In this document: positions 33,124 to 43,013 of the stretch, one piece after another | How positions within the stretch are numbered: position 1 is the first letter of the stretch | How the letters are laid out: the number at the start of each line of letters is the position of its first letter | The notes under the pieces: generated by a model | Seen by the model: the letters and a program-made list of their open reading frames with translations, nothing else | The model's database searches: none | What the model was told of the DNA's origin: nothing | Source of the DNA: Gemmatimonadota bacterium | Lineage (GTDB): Bacteria > Gemmatimonadota > Gemmatimonadetes > Gemmatimonadales > Gemmatimonadaceae | Direction of reading: 5' to 3' | DNA length: 64,000 nt | Assembly (NCBI GenBank): GCA_016191225.1 | Contig: JACPPC010000012.1 | Location: forward strand, 1 to 64,000 | Position numbers and translations under genes: made by a program

Positions 33124-33152
33124 CGATCGCGATCATGGGCTGGTCGCGATCG
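33124..33152 (-). terminator. hairpin spanning the stop codon of the giant Ig-like gene
   Basis: CGATCGCGA and TCGCGATCG form a perfect 9-bp stem with an 11-base loop. The stop codon lies at the edge of the loop. No T tract follows, so termination is not certain. Confidence 0.4.
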
Positions 33153-36100
33153 AGCTGGACGTGACCCCGGTCAGGCCGCTCACCGCGAAGCTGAGCGTTC
33201 CGGTGTCGGCCGTGGCGGCGGCGAGGTTGACGATCAGGCCGGAGTAGGTCGCAATTCCGCCCACGGCGGCGACGGTGGCCGTCCCGGCAAGGGTTGAGCC
33301 GCCGGTTGGGTTGTAGGTGACTGTCATGGACGCCGAGGCGCTGGCACCGGTGGTCACCGTGTTCCCGTACTGGTCGGCGATCCTGACCTTCGGCTGCGTG
33401 GCCAGCGGCACGCCATCGCTGGCCGTGGCCGACGGCTGGACGAACATCACCAGGTGGTCGGCCGCCGCGTGCGTGACCGAGCCGGCGAAGCCGGTGCTGG
33501 GCGCGCTGCCGGCCGTGGTCGACGCGGTCAGCGACACGGCGCCGGCCACGGTGCCCGGCATCCACTGGGTGGCCACCAAGCCGTTGACGTCGGTTGCCGC
33601 CGCGATCGGCGTGGCAGTGCCGTTGGATGTCGTGAAGTCCACCGCCACCCCCGACAGGGCGTTGCCGCCGACGTCAACGACCCTGACCTTGACCGAGTCG
33701 GAGTAGGTGCCGCCGGCGACCACGGCCTGGCCGTCGCCGAGGATCTTGTTGATGGCGAAGGCAGCGCCCTTGGCGAGCGTGATCGAGACGCTGTTCAGGG
33801 TGCGGGTGCCGTCGCTGAACCGCAGCACGAAGGCGCCGGCGGTCCCGTTGAGCTGGAAGCCACTGAAGGTCGCCACGCCGGCGGTGATCGTCGCCGTCGC
33901 GCTCACCAGCGTGCCACCGGTGCCCGAGAAGATCGTCGCCGTCATCGTGCCGCTCGCGCCGGTGGCGATGTTGCCGCCGACGTCGAGCACGTTGACGATC
34001 GGCTGCGTCGGCAGGTTGGTGCCGTTGGTGGCCGTCGCCCCCGGCGTGCCGGCGGCGTCGAAGGCGAGCGAGGCTGCGGCGCCCGCACCCAGCGCGATCG
34101 TGCCGCTGGTGACGGTGAACGTGCCGTTGCCGAAGTCGAGCGTGAAGTTGCCGGCGGTGCCGTTGAGCTGGAAGCCGCTGAAGGTCGCCACGCCCGACGT
34201 GATCGGCGCCGTCGCGTTCACCAGCGTGCCGCCGCTCCCCGTCTTGATCGTCGCCGTCATGGTGCCGCTGGCGGTCGTGACCGTGTTGCCGCTCACGTCG
34301 ACGACCTTGACCTTCGGCTGCGGCGAGAGGTTGACGCCGTTGGTGGCCGTCGCGCCCGGCGTGCCGGCCGCGTCGAACACCACCGCCGTCGAGGTGCCGG
34401 CGGCGAGCGCGATCGTGCCGCTGGTCACCGTGAAGGTGCCGTCGCTGAAGTTGAGCGTGAAGTTGCCGGCCGTGCCGTTGAGCCGGAAGCCGCTGAAGGT
34501 CGCCACGCCGGCGGTGATCGTTGCCGTCGCGTTCACCAGCACGCCGCCGGTGCCGGTGTTGACGGTGGCCGTCATCGTGCCGGTGGCGGCCGCGATCGTG
34601 TTCCCGCCGGCGTCGACCACGTTCACGATCGGCTGCGTCGGGAGGTCGGTGCCGTTGGTGGCCGTCGCCCCCGGCGTGCCGGCGGCGTCGAAGGCCACGG
34701 CCGCGGCCGCGCCCAGCGACGGCGTGATCGCCGAGCTGTTGAGCGTCCGGGTCCCGTCGCTGAACCGCAGCACGTAGCTCTGCGAGGTGAGGCCGTTGAG
34801 CCGCAGGGTGGTGAAGGTCGCCACGCCGGCCGTGATGCTGGCGGTCGTCGTGCCGGAGATCGACCCGCCACTGCCGGAGAAGATCGTCGCCGTCATCGTG
34901 CCGCTCGCGCCGGTCACGAGGTTGCCGCCCACGTCGAGCGTGTTGACGACCGGCTGCGTCGGGAGGTCGGTACCGTTGGTGGTCGTCGCGCCAGGCGTGC
35001 CACCGGCGTCGAACGCCAGCGAGGCCGCCGCGCCCACGCCAAGCGTGATCGACACCGAGTTCACCGTGCGCGTGCCGTCGCTGAACCGCAGCACGAAGGC
35101 GCCCGCGGTGCCGTTGAGCCGGAAGCCGCTGAAGGTCGCCACGCCGGACGTGATCGTCGCCGTCGGGTTCACCAGCGTGCCGCCGGTCCCCGAGAAGATC
35201 GTCGCGGTCATCGTGCCGCTCGCCGAGGTCACGGTGTTCCCGCCGACGTCCACCACCTTCACGATCGGCTGCGTCGGCAGGTTGGTGCCGTTCGTCGCCG
35301 ACGCTCCCGGCGTGCCGGCGGCGTCGAACTCCACCGCCGACGCCGCGCCGACGCCGAGCGTGATGGACGTGCTGTTCACCGTCCGCGTACCGTCGCTGAA
35401 CTGCAGCACGAAGGTGCCGGCGGTGCCGTTGAGCTGGAAGCCGCTGAAGGTCGCCACGCCGGACGTGATCGTCGCCGTCGCGTTCACCAACGTGCCGCCG
35501 GCGCCCGAGAAGATCGTCGCCGTCATCGTGCCGCTGGCGGTGGTGACGATGTTCCCGCCGGCGTCGACAACGTTGACCTTCGGCTGCGTGGGCAGGTTGG
35601 TGCCGTTGGTGGCCGTCGCCCCCGGCGTGCCGGTCGCGTCGAACACCACCGCCGCCGCCGCGCCCACGCCGGGCGTGAACGGCGCCGACGTGACCGGCGT
35701 GAGCCCGGTCGAGGCGAACTGCAGCGTCTTGGCCGAGCTCGAGCCATTGACGCGGAGGGTGGTGAAGGTCGCCACGCCGGCGATCGCCGACACGCTGGTC
35801 GTGCCCTGCAGCGCGCCGCCGCCCGACGCGATCGTCGCGTCGACCGAGGCCGAGCTCGAGGTGACCGTGTTGCCGCCGACGTCCACGATCCGGACCACCG
35901 GCTGTTGCGTGAGGTCGACGCCGTTCACGGCGCCGTCGGGCTGCGTGGTGATCGCCACCGCCGCCGCCGCGCCCACCGCCAGCGTGATCGACACCGAGTT
36001 CACGGTGCGCGTGCCGTCGCTGAAGCGCAGCACGAAGGTGCCGGCCGTGCCGTTCAGCCGGAGGGCGCTGAACGTCGCCACACCCGACGCGATCGTCGCC

Positions 36101-39100
36101 GTCGGGTTCACCAGCGTGCCGCCGGTGCCCGAGAAGATCGTCGCCGTCATCGTGCCACTCGCCGACGTCACCGTGTTGCCGCCGGCGTCCACGACCTTCA
36201 CGATCGGCTGCGTCGACAGGTTGACGCCGTTGGTGGCCGCCGCCCCCGGCGTGCCGGACGCGTCGAACGCCACCGCCGCCGCCGCGCCCACCGCGAGCGT
36301 GATCGACGTGCTGTTCACCGTCCGCGTGCCGTCGCTGAAGCGCAGCACGAACGCCCCCGGCGTGCCGTTCAGCTGCAAGCCGCTGAAGGTCGCCACGCCG
36401 GACGTGATCGTCGCCGTCGGGTTCACCAGCGTGCCGCCGGTCCCCGAGAAGATCGTCGCCGTCATCGTGCCACTCGCCGACGTGACCGTGTTGCCGCCCA
36501 CGTCCACCACCTTCACGATCGGCTGCGTCGACAGGTTGACGCCGTTGGTGGCCGCCGCCCCCGGCGTGCCGGTCGCGTCGAACACCACCGAAGCCGCCGC
36601 GCCCACCGCCAGCGTGATCGCGCCGCTGTTCACGGTGCGCGTCCCGTCGCTGAACCGCAGCACGTACGTGCCGGCGCCCGACGGTCCGTTGAGCTGGAAG
36701 CCGCTGAAGGTCGCCACGCCGGACGCAATCGTCGCCGTCGCGTTCACGAGCGAGCCGGCCGGGCCGGAGAAGATCGTCGCCGTCATCGTGCCGCTCGCCG
36801 TCGTCACCACGTTCCCGCCAACGTCGAGCACGTTCACCTTGGGCTGGGTCGGCAGGTTGGTGCCGTTCGTGGCCGCCGCCCCCGGCGTGCCGGTGGCGTC
36901 GAATGCCACGCTCGCCGCCGGTCCGACCGCGAGGGTGATCGAGACCGTCGAGACGGTGCGGGTGCCGTCGCTGAACTGCAGCGTGAACGCCCCCGCCGTG
37001 CCCTGGAGGCGGAGCGACGTGTAGGTCGCCACGCCGGCCGTGATCCCCACGCTCGGGTTGATCAGCGTGCCGCCCGTCCCGGCCGAGATCGTCGCCGTCA
37101 TGGTGCCGCTGAAGCCCGTCGCCACGTTGCCGCCGGCGTCGAGCGCGTTGATCACCGGCTGCGTGGGTAGGTTGGAGCCGTTGGTGGCCGACGCCGTCGG
37201 CGCGGTGGTGAACGCCAGCGATGCCGGCGCCCCCGCGACCATGGTGATCGTCCCCGACTGCACCGTGAGCGCCGCCTGCGTGAACAGCAGCGTGCGCACG
37301 CCGATCACGCCGGTGATGCCGAGGTCGCCGAAGTTCGCCACGCCGCCGACATCGGTGTTCACCGTGAGCGTGCCGGTGAGCCCGGTGGCCCCGGAGAAGA
37401 TGCTCGCCGTGACCGGCACCCCCGACGTCAGGATCGCGTTCCCGCTCACGTCGGAGAGCTGGACCTTGGGCTGCTGCGCGAACGGCGCGCCCACAGCCGG
37501 CGACGCCGTCGCCTGCTGGGTGACCACGAGCTGGTTCGGCGCCCCGGCCACGTTCACGTTCACCGTACCGCTCGTCGCCGCCGTCAGGCCGCTCGCGCTG
37601 AAGGTCAGGGTCCGGTTGCCCAGCGTGCCGCGAATGCGCAGGTCGGTGAAGTCGGCAACGCCGCTCGCGTCGGTGACCTTGGTGACCGTGCCCATCAGGG
37701 CCCCGCCCCCCGTCGCGATCGAGGCGGTGACACTCGTGCCGGCGGCGAGCACGTTGTTGCCGCCGCCATCCCTGAGGCGCACGCTCACCGTTCCGAGTGC
37801 CGCGTCGTTGGCCACCGTGCCCGGCGGCGACGCCGTGATCACGAGCGCCGACGCGCTGCCCGCCGCGAGGGCGAAGCTCCCCGACGTCGCCGGGGTAAGG
37901 GGCGCCGAGGTGAAGCTCAGCGTGTGGGCGCCGGTGGCGCCGGTGAGCGTCAGGCCGCTGAAGGTCGCCACGCCGCCGGTCGCGGTCACGGGGGTCGCCC
38001 CCGACAGGGTCGCGCCCCCCGAGGCCACGCTCACGGCGATGCTCGCCGCCGACCCGGTCACCACGTTGCCCGAGGCGTCACGCACCTGCACCACGGGCTG
38101 CGTGGTGAACGCCGCCCCGCTCGCCGCGCCGGCCGGCGCCGTGCTGATGAAGAGGGCCGACGCCGTCCCCGGCGCCAGCACCACGGTACCCGACGTCGCG
38201 CCGGTGAGGGCCGTGGGGGTGAAGCCGAGGGTGAAGTTCCCCACCGTGCCGGTGAGGCGCAGGTTGGTGAACGTCGCCACGCCCGCCGAGGCCGCCACCG
38301 ACGTCGTGCCACTCAGCACGGCGCCGCTGCCGCTGGCGATCGCCGCCACCACCGACACCGAGCTCCCGGTGACGGTGTTGCCGCTCGCGTCCACGATCCG
38401 CACCACCGGCTGGCCGGTCAGGTCGCTCCCGCTCGACGCCCCGCTCGGCTGCGTGGTGATCGCCGCCGCCACCGCCGCGCCCGGCGCGAGGGCAAACGTG
38501 CCCGACGTGGCCGAGGTCGCGCCGCTGGTGGTGAAGTCGAGGCCGAAGGTCCCCACCAGGCCGGTCAGCCGCAGGTTGGTGAAGGTCGCCACGCCGGCGA
38601 CCGCGTTCACGCTGAGGTTGCCCGACAGCGTCGCGCCGGTGCCGGATGAGATGCTCGCCGTGACCGCGGCGGTGCTCGACGTGACGGTGTTGCCGCTGGC
38701 ATCCACGATGCGCACCACCGGCTGGCCGGTGAAGTTGACGCCGTTCACGGCGCCGCTCGGCGCGGTGGTCACGGCGATCGATGCCGGGAGGCCCGGGCCG
38801 AGTACGATCGTGCCCGAGGTCGCCGCGGTGAGCGGCGCCGAGGCGAATCCGATCGTGAAGCTCCCCGACGCGCCGGTGAGCTTGAGGTTGCTGAAGGTTG
38901 CCACGCCGCCCACGGCGGCCACCGACGTGGTGCCGCCCAGCACCGCGCCGGAACCCGAGGCGATGCTCGCCACGACGGTGGCAGTGCTCGAGGTCACCGT
39001 GTTGCCGTTGCCGTCGACGATCCGCACCACCGGCTGGGTGGTGAAGTTCGACCCGCTCGAGGCGCCGGCCGGGTCCGTCGTCACCACGACGGCCGCCGCC

Positions 39101-42100
39101 GCCCCCGGCGCGAAGGTCACGGTGCGGTCGCCGGTGGTGATCGGCGCGCTGTTCAGCGTGGCGCCTATCGTCGACGACCCGGTGGCGGTGGAGCTGATCG
39201 TCGTCGTATAGACGCCCGACGAGTTGGTGGTGCCCGTCGCGGCCGCGATGGTGCCCACGCCGCTGCGCGTGATCGCGACGTTGTCGCCGGCGGTGCTGCG
39301 GTTGTTGCCGAGGGCGTCCTTGGCCTGCACGGTGATCGTGACCGCGGTGCCCCCCGCGGTCGGCGTGCTGGTCGAAACGCTGATCGTGGACTGGCCGGGC
39401 GAGGCCGCCCCCGGCACGAAGGTGACGCTGGCCGTGCCCGACGTGATCGGGTTCCCGTCCACCGTACCGCTGATCACCGTCGGCACCGCCGAGGCGGTGG
39501 TCGACGTGATGGTCGCGGTGTACGTGCCGTTGCCCCCGCCCACGGTGCCCAGCGTCCCGACACCGGTCCGGCTGAGCGTGACGGTGTTGGTGCCGCTGGT
39601 GATGTTGTTGCCGCTCGCGTCCTTGAGCTGCACCGTGATCGTGGAGCTGGACACGCCGTCGGCGGTGACGGTGGGGGCGCTGACCGAGATCGTGCTCGAG
39701 CCCGGCGCCGCCGCGCCCGCCATGACCGTGACCGGCACTCCCTGGCCGACCCCGTCCACCGTCGCGGTGATGGTGGCGGTGCCGTTGGCGAGGCCGGTGA
39801 CCAGGCCCCCTGTCGTCACCGTCGCCACGAGCGCGTTGCTCGTGGTCCACGTGACGACCGGGCTCGCGATCGCCGCGCCGAGCACGTTGGTCGCCGTCGC
39901 CGTGAGGAGCTGCGTGCGGACCGCCCCCGAGATCGTGACGGGCGTCGGGCTGACCGACACCGCGGCCGCCTTGTTGGTGACGCGCAGGAAGGCGGTCGCC
40001 GTCTTGATCGGAGCACCGGGAGTGGTGGTGGAGACGGTGATCGTGACGTTGCCCGTGTCGTTCGCCGTGGCGAGCCCCGTGCCGGCATTGATGGACACGA
40101 TGGCCGGGGTGCTCGACGAGAACGCGACCTGCGTCGTGGCAGCGAGGGGGATCACCTTGCCGTTCGAGTTGCGAACGTCGGCGGTGTACTGGATCGTCTT
40201 GGTCCTGGCCGTGAGCGTGTCGTTGCTCCGGTCGAGCGTGACGGCGGCCGGGTTGTTGCGCACGGTGACGAGGAACGAGCGGACGCGCAGCGTGTCGAAG
40301 CTCCCCGCCGCGGCCGGCGAGGTGGCCGTGATCTGGACCTGGCCGGTGTCGTTCGCCGTGATCCGGCCCGCCGGCGTGGCGGGGTCGTTCACCACGGTCG
40401 CGATGGCCGGGTTGCTCGTGCTCCACGTGACCGTGTTGCGGCCGAGCGCGTTGCCCGCGGCGTCCTTGAAGTTGACGCCGGGGAGGAAGGCGTCGCCGAC
40501 GGCGGTCATCGTCGTGTCGGTCGTGACCAGGCGGACGGTGTCGGGGGCGTTGTTCACTGACACGATCGCCGTGTCCGCCACGCCGAGGAATGACACGATC
40601 ACGTTCGTGGCACCCGGCGCGAGGCCGGTCACCACGCCCGAACTGGACACCGAGGCCCGGGTAGCGTCCGTGGACGTCCAGGTGAACGACGGGACGACCA
40701 CCGGGCCGCCGGCGGAGTTCTGCGCCGAGACGCTGAGGGCCTGCACGCGACCGACCGAGGGGAGGGTCACGCTGTGCAGCCCGAGCACCACCCGGGTGAC
40801 GGTATTGGTGGCCGTCACGACCTGGCTGGCGCTCTTCGTCACGCCGCCCACGGTGGTGCTGGCCGTGATCGTGGTGGTGCCGACCGCGATCACCGCCCCC
40901 TTGCCGTTGTTCACCGTGCCGATCACCGACGCGTTGGTGGAGATCCAGCTGATCGGGTCGGCGAGGGTGTCGCCGCGCGCGTTGCGGGCGGTCGCGCTGA
41001 ACCGGATCGTGTCGGGGAGGGCGGTGAAGCTGGTGACCGGCGCCGTGATCGTGATCGTGGCCGGGGCGTTGGAGACGGTGACCGGGATCGAGTCGCGCGA
41101 GTTGCCGGCGACGCCGCGAATGAAGACGGTGCCGCGGCCGACCGCGGTGACGATGCCCGTGGTCGGCGACACGCTGGCGATCAGCGGGTCGGCGCTGGTC
41201 CACGCGACCGTGGTCCGGTCGAGCACGTCGCCACGGGCGTTGCGGATGTCCACCGGCGGGGTGACTGTGTCGCCGAAGCTGGCCATCGTCAGCGACCGCG
41301 GGGCGCCGAAGGTGATGCCGGTGACGTCGTTGCGCACCGTCACCACGCGCGACGCCGACACGGTGAAGCCGGTCGCGGTCGCGATGATCGTGGTGCTGCC
41401 GGTGCCGACAGCCTTGACCTTGCCCGCCGGGGTCACGGTGGCGATCGTGGCGTCGAGGCTCTGCCACGTGAGCGCCGCGCCGGGCAGGGCCGTCCCGAGC
41501 CTGTTGCGCACGGTGGTCGTGAAGAACACCGAGTCGCCGAAGCTCGTGAAGGTGGTGTCCCTGCCCGGGTTGAGGAACCGCACCGTGTCGGGGTCGTTCG
41601 TCACGGTGAGGGCGAAGACCCGGACCGCCGTGTCGCGCTGGGCGATGATGTTGGTCGTGCCGACGGCGAACGCCTTGACGACACCGTTGGCATTCACGGA
41701 GGCGACGGTCGGGTTGCTGGCCGACCAGTTGGGCGGGAGCTTGGTCAGGTCGAGGTCGCTGCCGTTCTTGTCGAGCAGCCGGACCTGCATGATCAGCGAG
41801 TCGCCGATCGCGCGGAGGGCGATCGCCGGCGGCGTGATGGCGATGACCTGCGCCGCCGCCTGCGCCACCCGCACCGCCACGACCTTGCGCACCACGTTGG
41901 TGCCGCCAAGCACGCGGATCACCGTGGTGTCGGTCGTGACGTAGCTCGCCGTCAGTGTGACCAGCGGGCTGCTGCTGTTCTTGAGCGCGACGAGGCGCAC
42001 GGTCTTGCCGGCCGGCAGGAGCCGCACGATGGTCGTGTCGTCGGCGGTCCAGCTGGGGGTCGCGTCGGTGACCGCCGGGTTGACCAGGTTGCTGCGCCAG

Positions 42101-42879
42101 TCCCGCATGGTCGCGGTGACCGTGCCCGTGTCGCCGAAGGCCGACAGGGTGATCGTGTCCACGCTGGTGGACCACTTGCCGACCTGCTGCTTGACCGTGA
42201 CGTTGATCGTCGCCTTCGCGGTGTCGGACGTGACGGTGATCGTCGCGGGGCCATTCGACACCGCCACGAGCTGGCCGTTCGAGTTCACGGTGGCGACCGC
42301 GGGGTTGCTGCTCGTCCAGCTGAAGCCGGGGTTGACGATGCTGTCGGCCGAGGTGACCGTGGTGCCGTAAGCCGCCGCCTTGAGCTGCGCGGTGTCCCCG
42401 ATCGTCGCCATGACGGCGGTCGGGTTCGGCGCCACGACCGACGTCGTCCTGGCGAGGATCTTGACCCGGATCTGCGGGGCCGCGCCCGACGAGCTGGTGG
42501 CCGCGAGGAGCAGCGCCGTCACGAACGCCGCGCCGCGCTTCTTGACGATGATGCCCGTGCCGGCGTCCGACACCTTCACCACCGACTCGTCGCTCGTGAT
42601 GAGCCGGTAGCTCGGGTTCTGGATCGGGATCCCCGCCGCGCTCGCCGAGATCGTCGGGTCGACAACCGCGGTGCTGATCGGGAGCGAGACGGTCGTGTCG
42701 GTCCCCGAGATGACGATCGGGAAGCCGGAGGTGCTGTCGATCGCGATCGATGCGTTGCCGGCGGTGCCCGTGCCCCCGCCGCCCGGAGCGGTGGTGACCT
42801 TCTCGCACGTCGCCAGTACCACGCTCGAGAGCGCGGCCAGGGACGTGAGGATTCGGGACAGCGGACGACGTGTACGCAT
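33133..42879 (-). CDS. giant lipoprotein of tandem bacterial Ig-like domains (3,248 residues)
   Basis: The start MRTRRPLSRILTSLAALSSV is followed by the lipobox LATC (Cys25), so the N-terminus is lipid-anchored. Roughly the first third is about ten Big_2-like domains (pattern WTSSNPAVATVNSNGQLVAV, then G-x-x-x-I). Two invasin-like Big_1 domains follow, then a long series of about 100-residue units (ATNG-V/T-N-L, QP-V/K-V, DVGGN-x-V, SGTMTATI, GVATFSGF, FSDGTRTVNS). The C-terminus ends in another Ig-like domain (SSSIATSP) with no membrane or sorting signal. Such proteins form long surface fibres used in adhesion or as stalks. It diverges from the HD-domain gene. The very long open frame shows that no indel falls in it. 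Confidence 0.92.
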   Translation of the reverse strand: MRTRRPLSRILTSLAALSSVVLATCEKVTTAPGGGGTGTAGNASIAIDSTSGFPIVISGTDTTVSLPISTAVVDPTISASAAGIPIQNPSYRLITSDESVVKVSDAGTGIIVKKRGAAFVTALLLAATSSSGAAPQIRVKILARTTSVVAPNPTAVMATIGDTAQLKAAAYGTTVTSADSIVNPGFSWTSSNPAVATVNSNGQLVAVSNGPATITVTSDTAKATINVTVKQQVGKWSTSVDTITLSAFGDTGTVTATMRDWRSNLVNPAVTDATPSWTADDTTIVRLLPAGKTVRLVALKNSSSPLVTLTASYVTTDTTVIRVLGGTNVVRKVVAVRVAQAAAQVIAITPPAIALRAIGDSLIMQVRLLDKNGSDLDLTKLPPNWSASNPTVASVNANGVVKAFAVGTTNIIAQRDTAVRVFALTVTNDPDTVRFLNPGRDTTFTSFGDSVFFTTTVRNRLGTALPGAALTWQSLDATIATVTPAGKVKAVGTGSTTIIATATGFTVSASRVVTVRNDVTGITFGAPRSLTMASFGDTVTPPVDIRNARGDVLDRTTVAWTSADPLIASVSPTTGIVTAVGRGTVFIRGVAGNSRDSIPVTVSNAPATITITAPVTSFTALPDTIRFSATARNARGDTLADPISWISTNASVIGTVNNGKGAVIAVGTTTITASTTVGGVTKSASQVVTATNTVTRVVLGLHSVTLPSVGRVQALSVSAQNSAGGPVVVPSFTWTSTDATRASVSSSGVVTGLAPGATNVIVSFLGVADTAIVSVNNAPDTVRLVTTDTTMTAVGDAFLPGVNFKDAAGNALGRNTVTWSTSNPAIATVVNDPATPAGRITANDTGQVQITATSPAAAGSFDTLRVRSFLVTVRNNPAAVTLDRSNDTLTARTKTIQYTADVRNSNGKVIPLAATTQVAFSSSTPAIVSINAGTGLATANDTGNVTITVSTTTPGAPIKTATAFLRVTNKAAAVSVSPTPVTISGAVRTQLLTATATNVLGAAIASPVVTWTTSNALVATVTTGGLVTGLANGTATITATVDGVGQGVPVTVMAGAAAPGSSTISVSAPTVTADGVSSSTITVQLKDASGNNITSGTNTVTLSRTGVGTLGTVGGGNGTYTATITSTTASAVPTVISGTVDGNPITSGTASVTFVPGAASPGQSTISVSTSTPTAGGTAVTITVQAKDALGNNRSTAGDNVAITRSGVGTIAAATGTTNSSGVYTTTISSTATGSSTIGATLNSAPITTGDRTVTFAPGAAAAVVVTTDPAGASSGSNFTTQPVVRIVDGNGNTVTSSTATVVASIASGSGAVLGGTTSVAAVGGVATFSNLKLTGASGSFTIGFASAPLTAATSGTIVLGPGLPASIAVTTAPSGAVNGVNFTGQPVVRIVDASGNTVTSSTAAVTASISSGTGATLSGNLSVNAVAGVATFTNLRLTGLVGTFGLDFTTSGATSATSGTFALAPGAAVAAAITTQPSGASSGSDLTGQPVVRIVDASGNTVTGSSVSVVAAIASGSGAVLSGTTSVAASAGVATFTNLRLTGTVGNFTLGFTPTALTGATSGTVVLAPGTASALFISTAPAGAASGAAFTTQPVVQVRDASGNVVTGSAASIAVSVASGGATLSGATPVTATGGVATFSGLTLTGATGAHTLSFTSAPLTPATSGSFALAAGSASALVITASPPGTVANDAALGTVSVRLRDGGGNNVLAAGTSVTASIATGGGALMGTVTKVTDASGVADFTDLRIRGTLGNRTLTFSASGLTAATSGTVNVNVAGAPNQLVVTQQATASPAVGAPFAQQPKVQLSDVSGNAILTSGVPVTASIFSGATGLTGTLTVNTDVGGVANFGDLGITGVIGVRTLLFTQAALTVQSGTITMVAGAPASLAFTTAPTASATNGSNLPTQPVINALDAGGNVATGFSGTMTATISAGTGGTLINPSVGITAGVATYTSLRLQGTAGAFTLQFSDGTRTVSTVSITLAVGPAASVAFDATGTPGAAATNGTNLPTQPKVNVLDVGGNVVTTASGTMTATIFSGPAGSLVNATATIASGVATFSGFQLNGPSGAGTYVLRFSDGTRTVNSGAITLAVGAAASVVFDATGTPGAAATNGVNLSTQPIVKVVDVGGNTVTSASGTMTATIFSGTGGTLVNPTATITSGVATFSGLQLNGTPGAFVLRFSDGTRTVNSTSITLAVGAAAAVAFDASGTPGAAATNGVNLSTQPIVKVVDAGGNTVTSASGTMTATIFSGTGGTLVNPTATIASGVATFSALRLNGTAGTFVLRFSDGTRTVNSVSITLAVGAAAAVAITTQPDGAVNGVDLTQQPVVRIVDVGGNTVTSSSASVDATIASGGGALQGTTSVSAIAGVATFTTLRVNGSSSAKTLQFASTGLTPVTSAPFTPGVGAAAAVVFDATGTPGATATNGTNLPTQPKVNVVDAGGNIVTTASGTMTATIFSGAGGTLVNATATITSGVATFSGFQLNGTAGTFVLQFSDGTRTVNSTSITLGVGAASAVEFDAAGTPGASATNGTNLPTQPIVKVVDVGGNTVTSASGTMTATIFSGTGGTLVNPTATITSGVATFSGFRLNGTAGAFVLRFSDGTRTVNSVSITLGVGAAASLAFDAGGTPGATTTNGTDLPTQPVVNTLDVGGNLVTGASGTMTATIFSGSGGSISGTTTASITAGVATFTTLRLNGLTSQSYVLRFSDGTRTLNSSAITPSLGAAAAVAFDAAGTPGATATNGTDLPTQPIVNVVDAGGNTIAAATGTMTATVNTGTGGVLVNATATITAGVATFSGFRLNGTAGNFTLNFSDGTFTVTSGTIALAAGTSTAVVFDAAGTPGATATNGVNLSPQPKVKVVDVSGNTVTTASGTMTATIKTGSGGTLVNATAPITSGVATFSGFQLNGTAGNFTLDFGNGTFTVTSGTIALGAGAAASLAFDAAGTPGATATNGTNLPTQPIVNVLDVGGNIATGASGTMTATIFSGTGGTLVSATATITAGVATFSGFQLNGTAGAFVLRFSDGTRTLNSVSITLAKGAAFAINKILGDGQAVVAGGTYSDSVKVRVVDVGGNALSGVAVDFTTSNGTATPIAAATDVNGLVATQWMPGTVAGAVSLTASTTAGSAPSTGFAGSVTHAAADHLVMFVQPSATASDGVPLATQPKVRIADQYGNTVTTGASASASMTVTYNPTGGSTLAGTATVAAVGGIATYSGLIVNLAAATADTGTLSFAVSGLTGVTSSSIATSP
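33750..37240 (-). repeat. eleven tandem units of about 318 bp inside the giant gene
   Basis: Ten units share the pattern AFDAxGTPGAxATNGxNLPTQ and one (near 35.65-35.96 kb) is a divergent ITTQPDGAVNGVD type. Several neighbouring units are nearly identical in DNA (for example those at 36.0-36.6 kb), which allows slippage or recombination to change copy number and can also confuse assembly. Confidence 0.85.
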
Positions 42880-42903
42880 GACCACCGGGTAAAGACCTGC
42901 CCC

Positions 42904-42976
42904 CCGGTCATTTAGACCGGCGGGACCGCTATACTGCACCGAAGCCCGCAAGTCGGCAAGTAGTGACCCCTGTCAC
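42904..42976. promoter_or_regulatory. divergent control region of the giant lipoprotein and HD-domain genes
   Basis: The stretch holds CCGGTC-ATTTA-GACCGG (42904-42920), a TATACT -10-like element on the plus strand (42930-42935), and GTGAC-CCCT-GTCAC (42963-42976). Both palindromes lie between the two start codons and could be operators. No -35 was clear. Confidence 0.4.
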
Positions 42977-43013
42977 AACCCGCCAGCCCCCGGCCGTGTC
43001 TCTCCTACATCCC

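Noticed and set aside
33454-37170. Long open frame on the plus strand opposite the giant Ig-like gene
   Set aside because: It is low in complexity (Arg, Gly, His, Val), repeats in step with the opposite coding repeats, and has no start signals. It is a by-product of high G+C.
33750-37240. CRISPR-like array
   Set aside because: Units are about 318 bp, in frame, and encode Ig-like domains; there are no short palindromic repeats with unique spacers and no cas genes.
42963-43013. GTG start 17 codons upstream for the HD-domain protein
   Set aside because: The added residues are Pro- and Thr-rich, and the DNA there carries a palindrome and lies close to the likely promoter.
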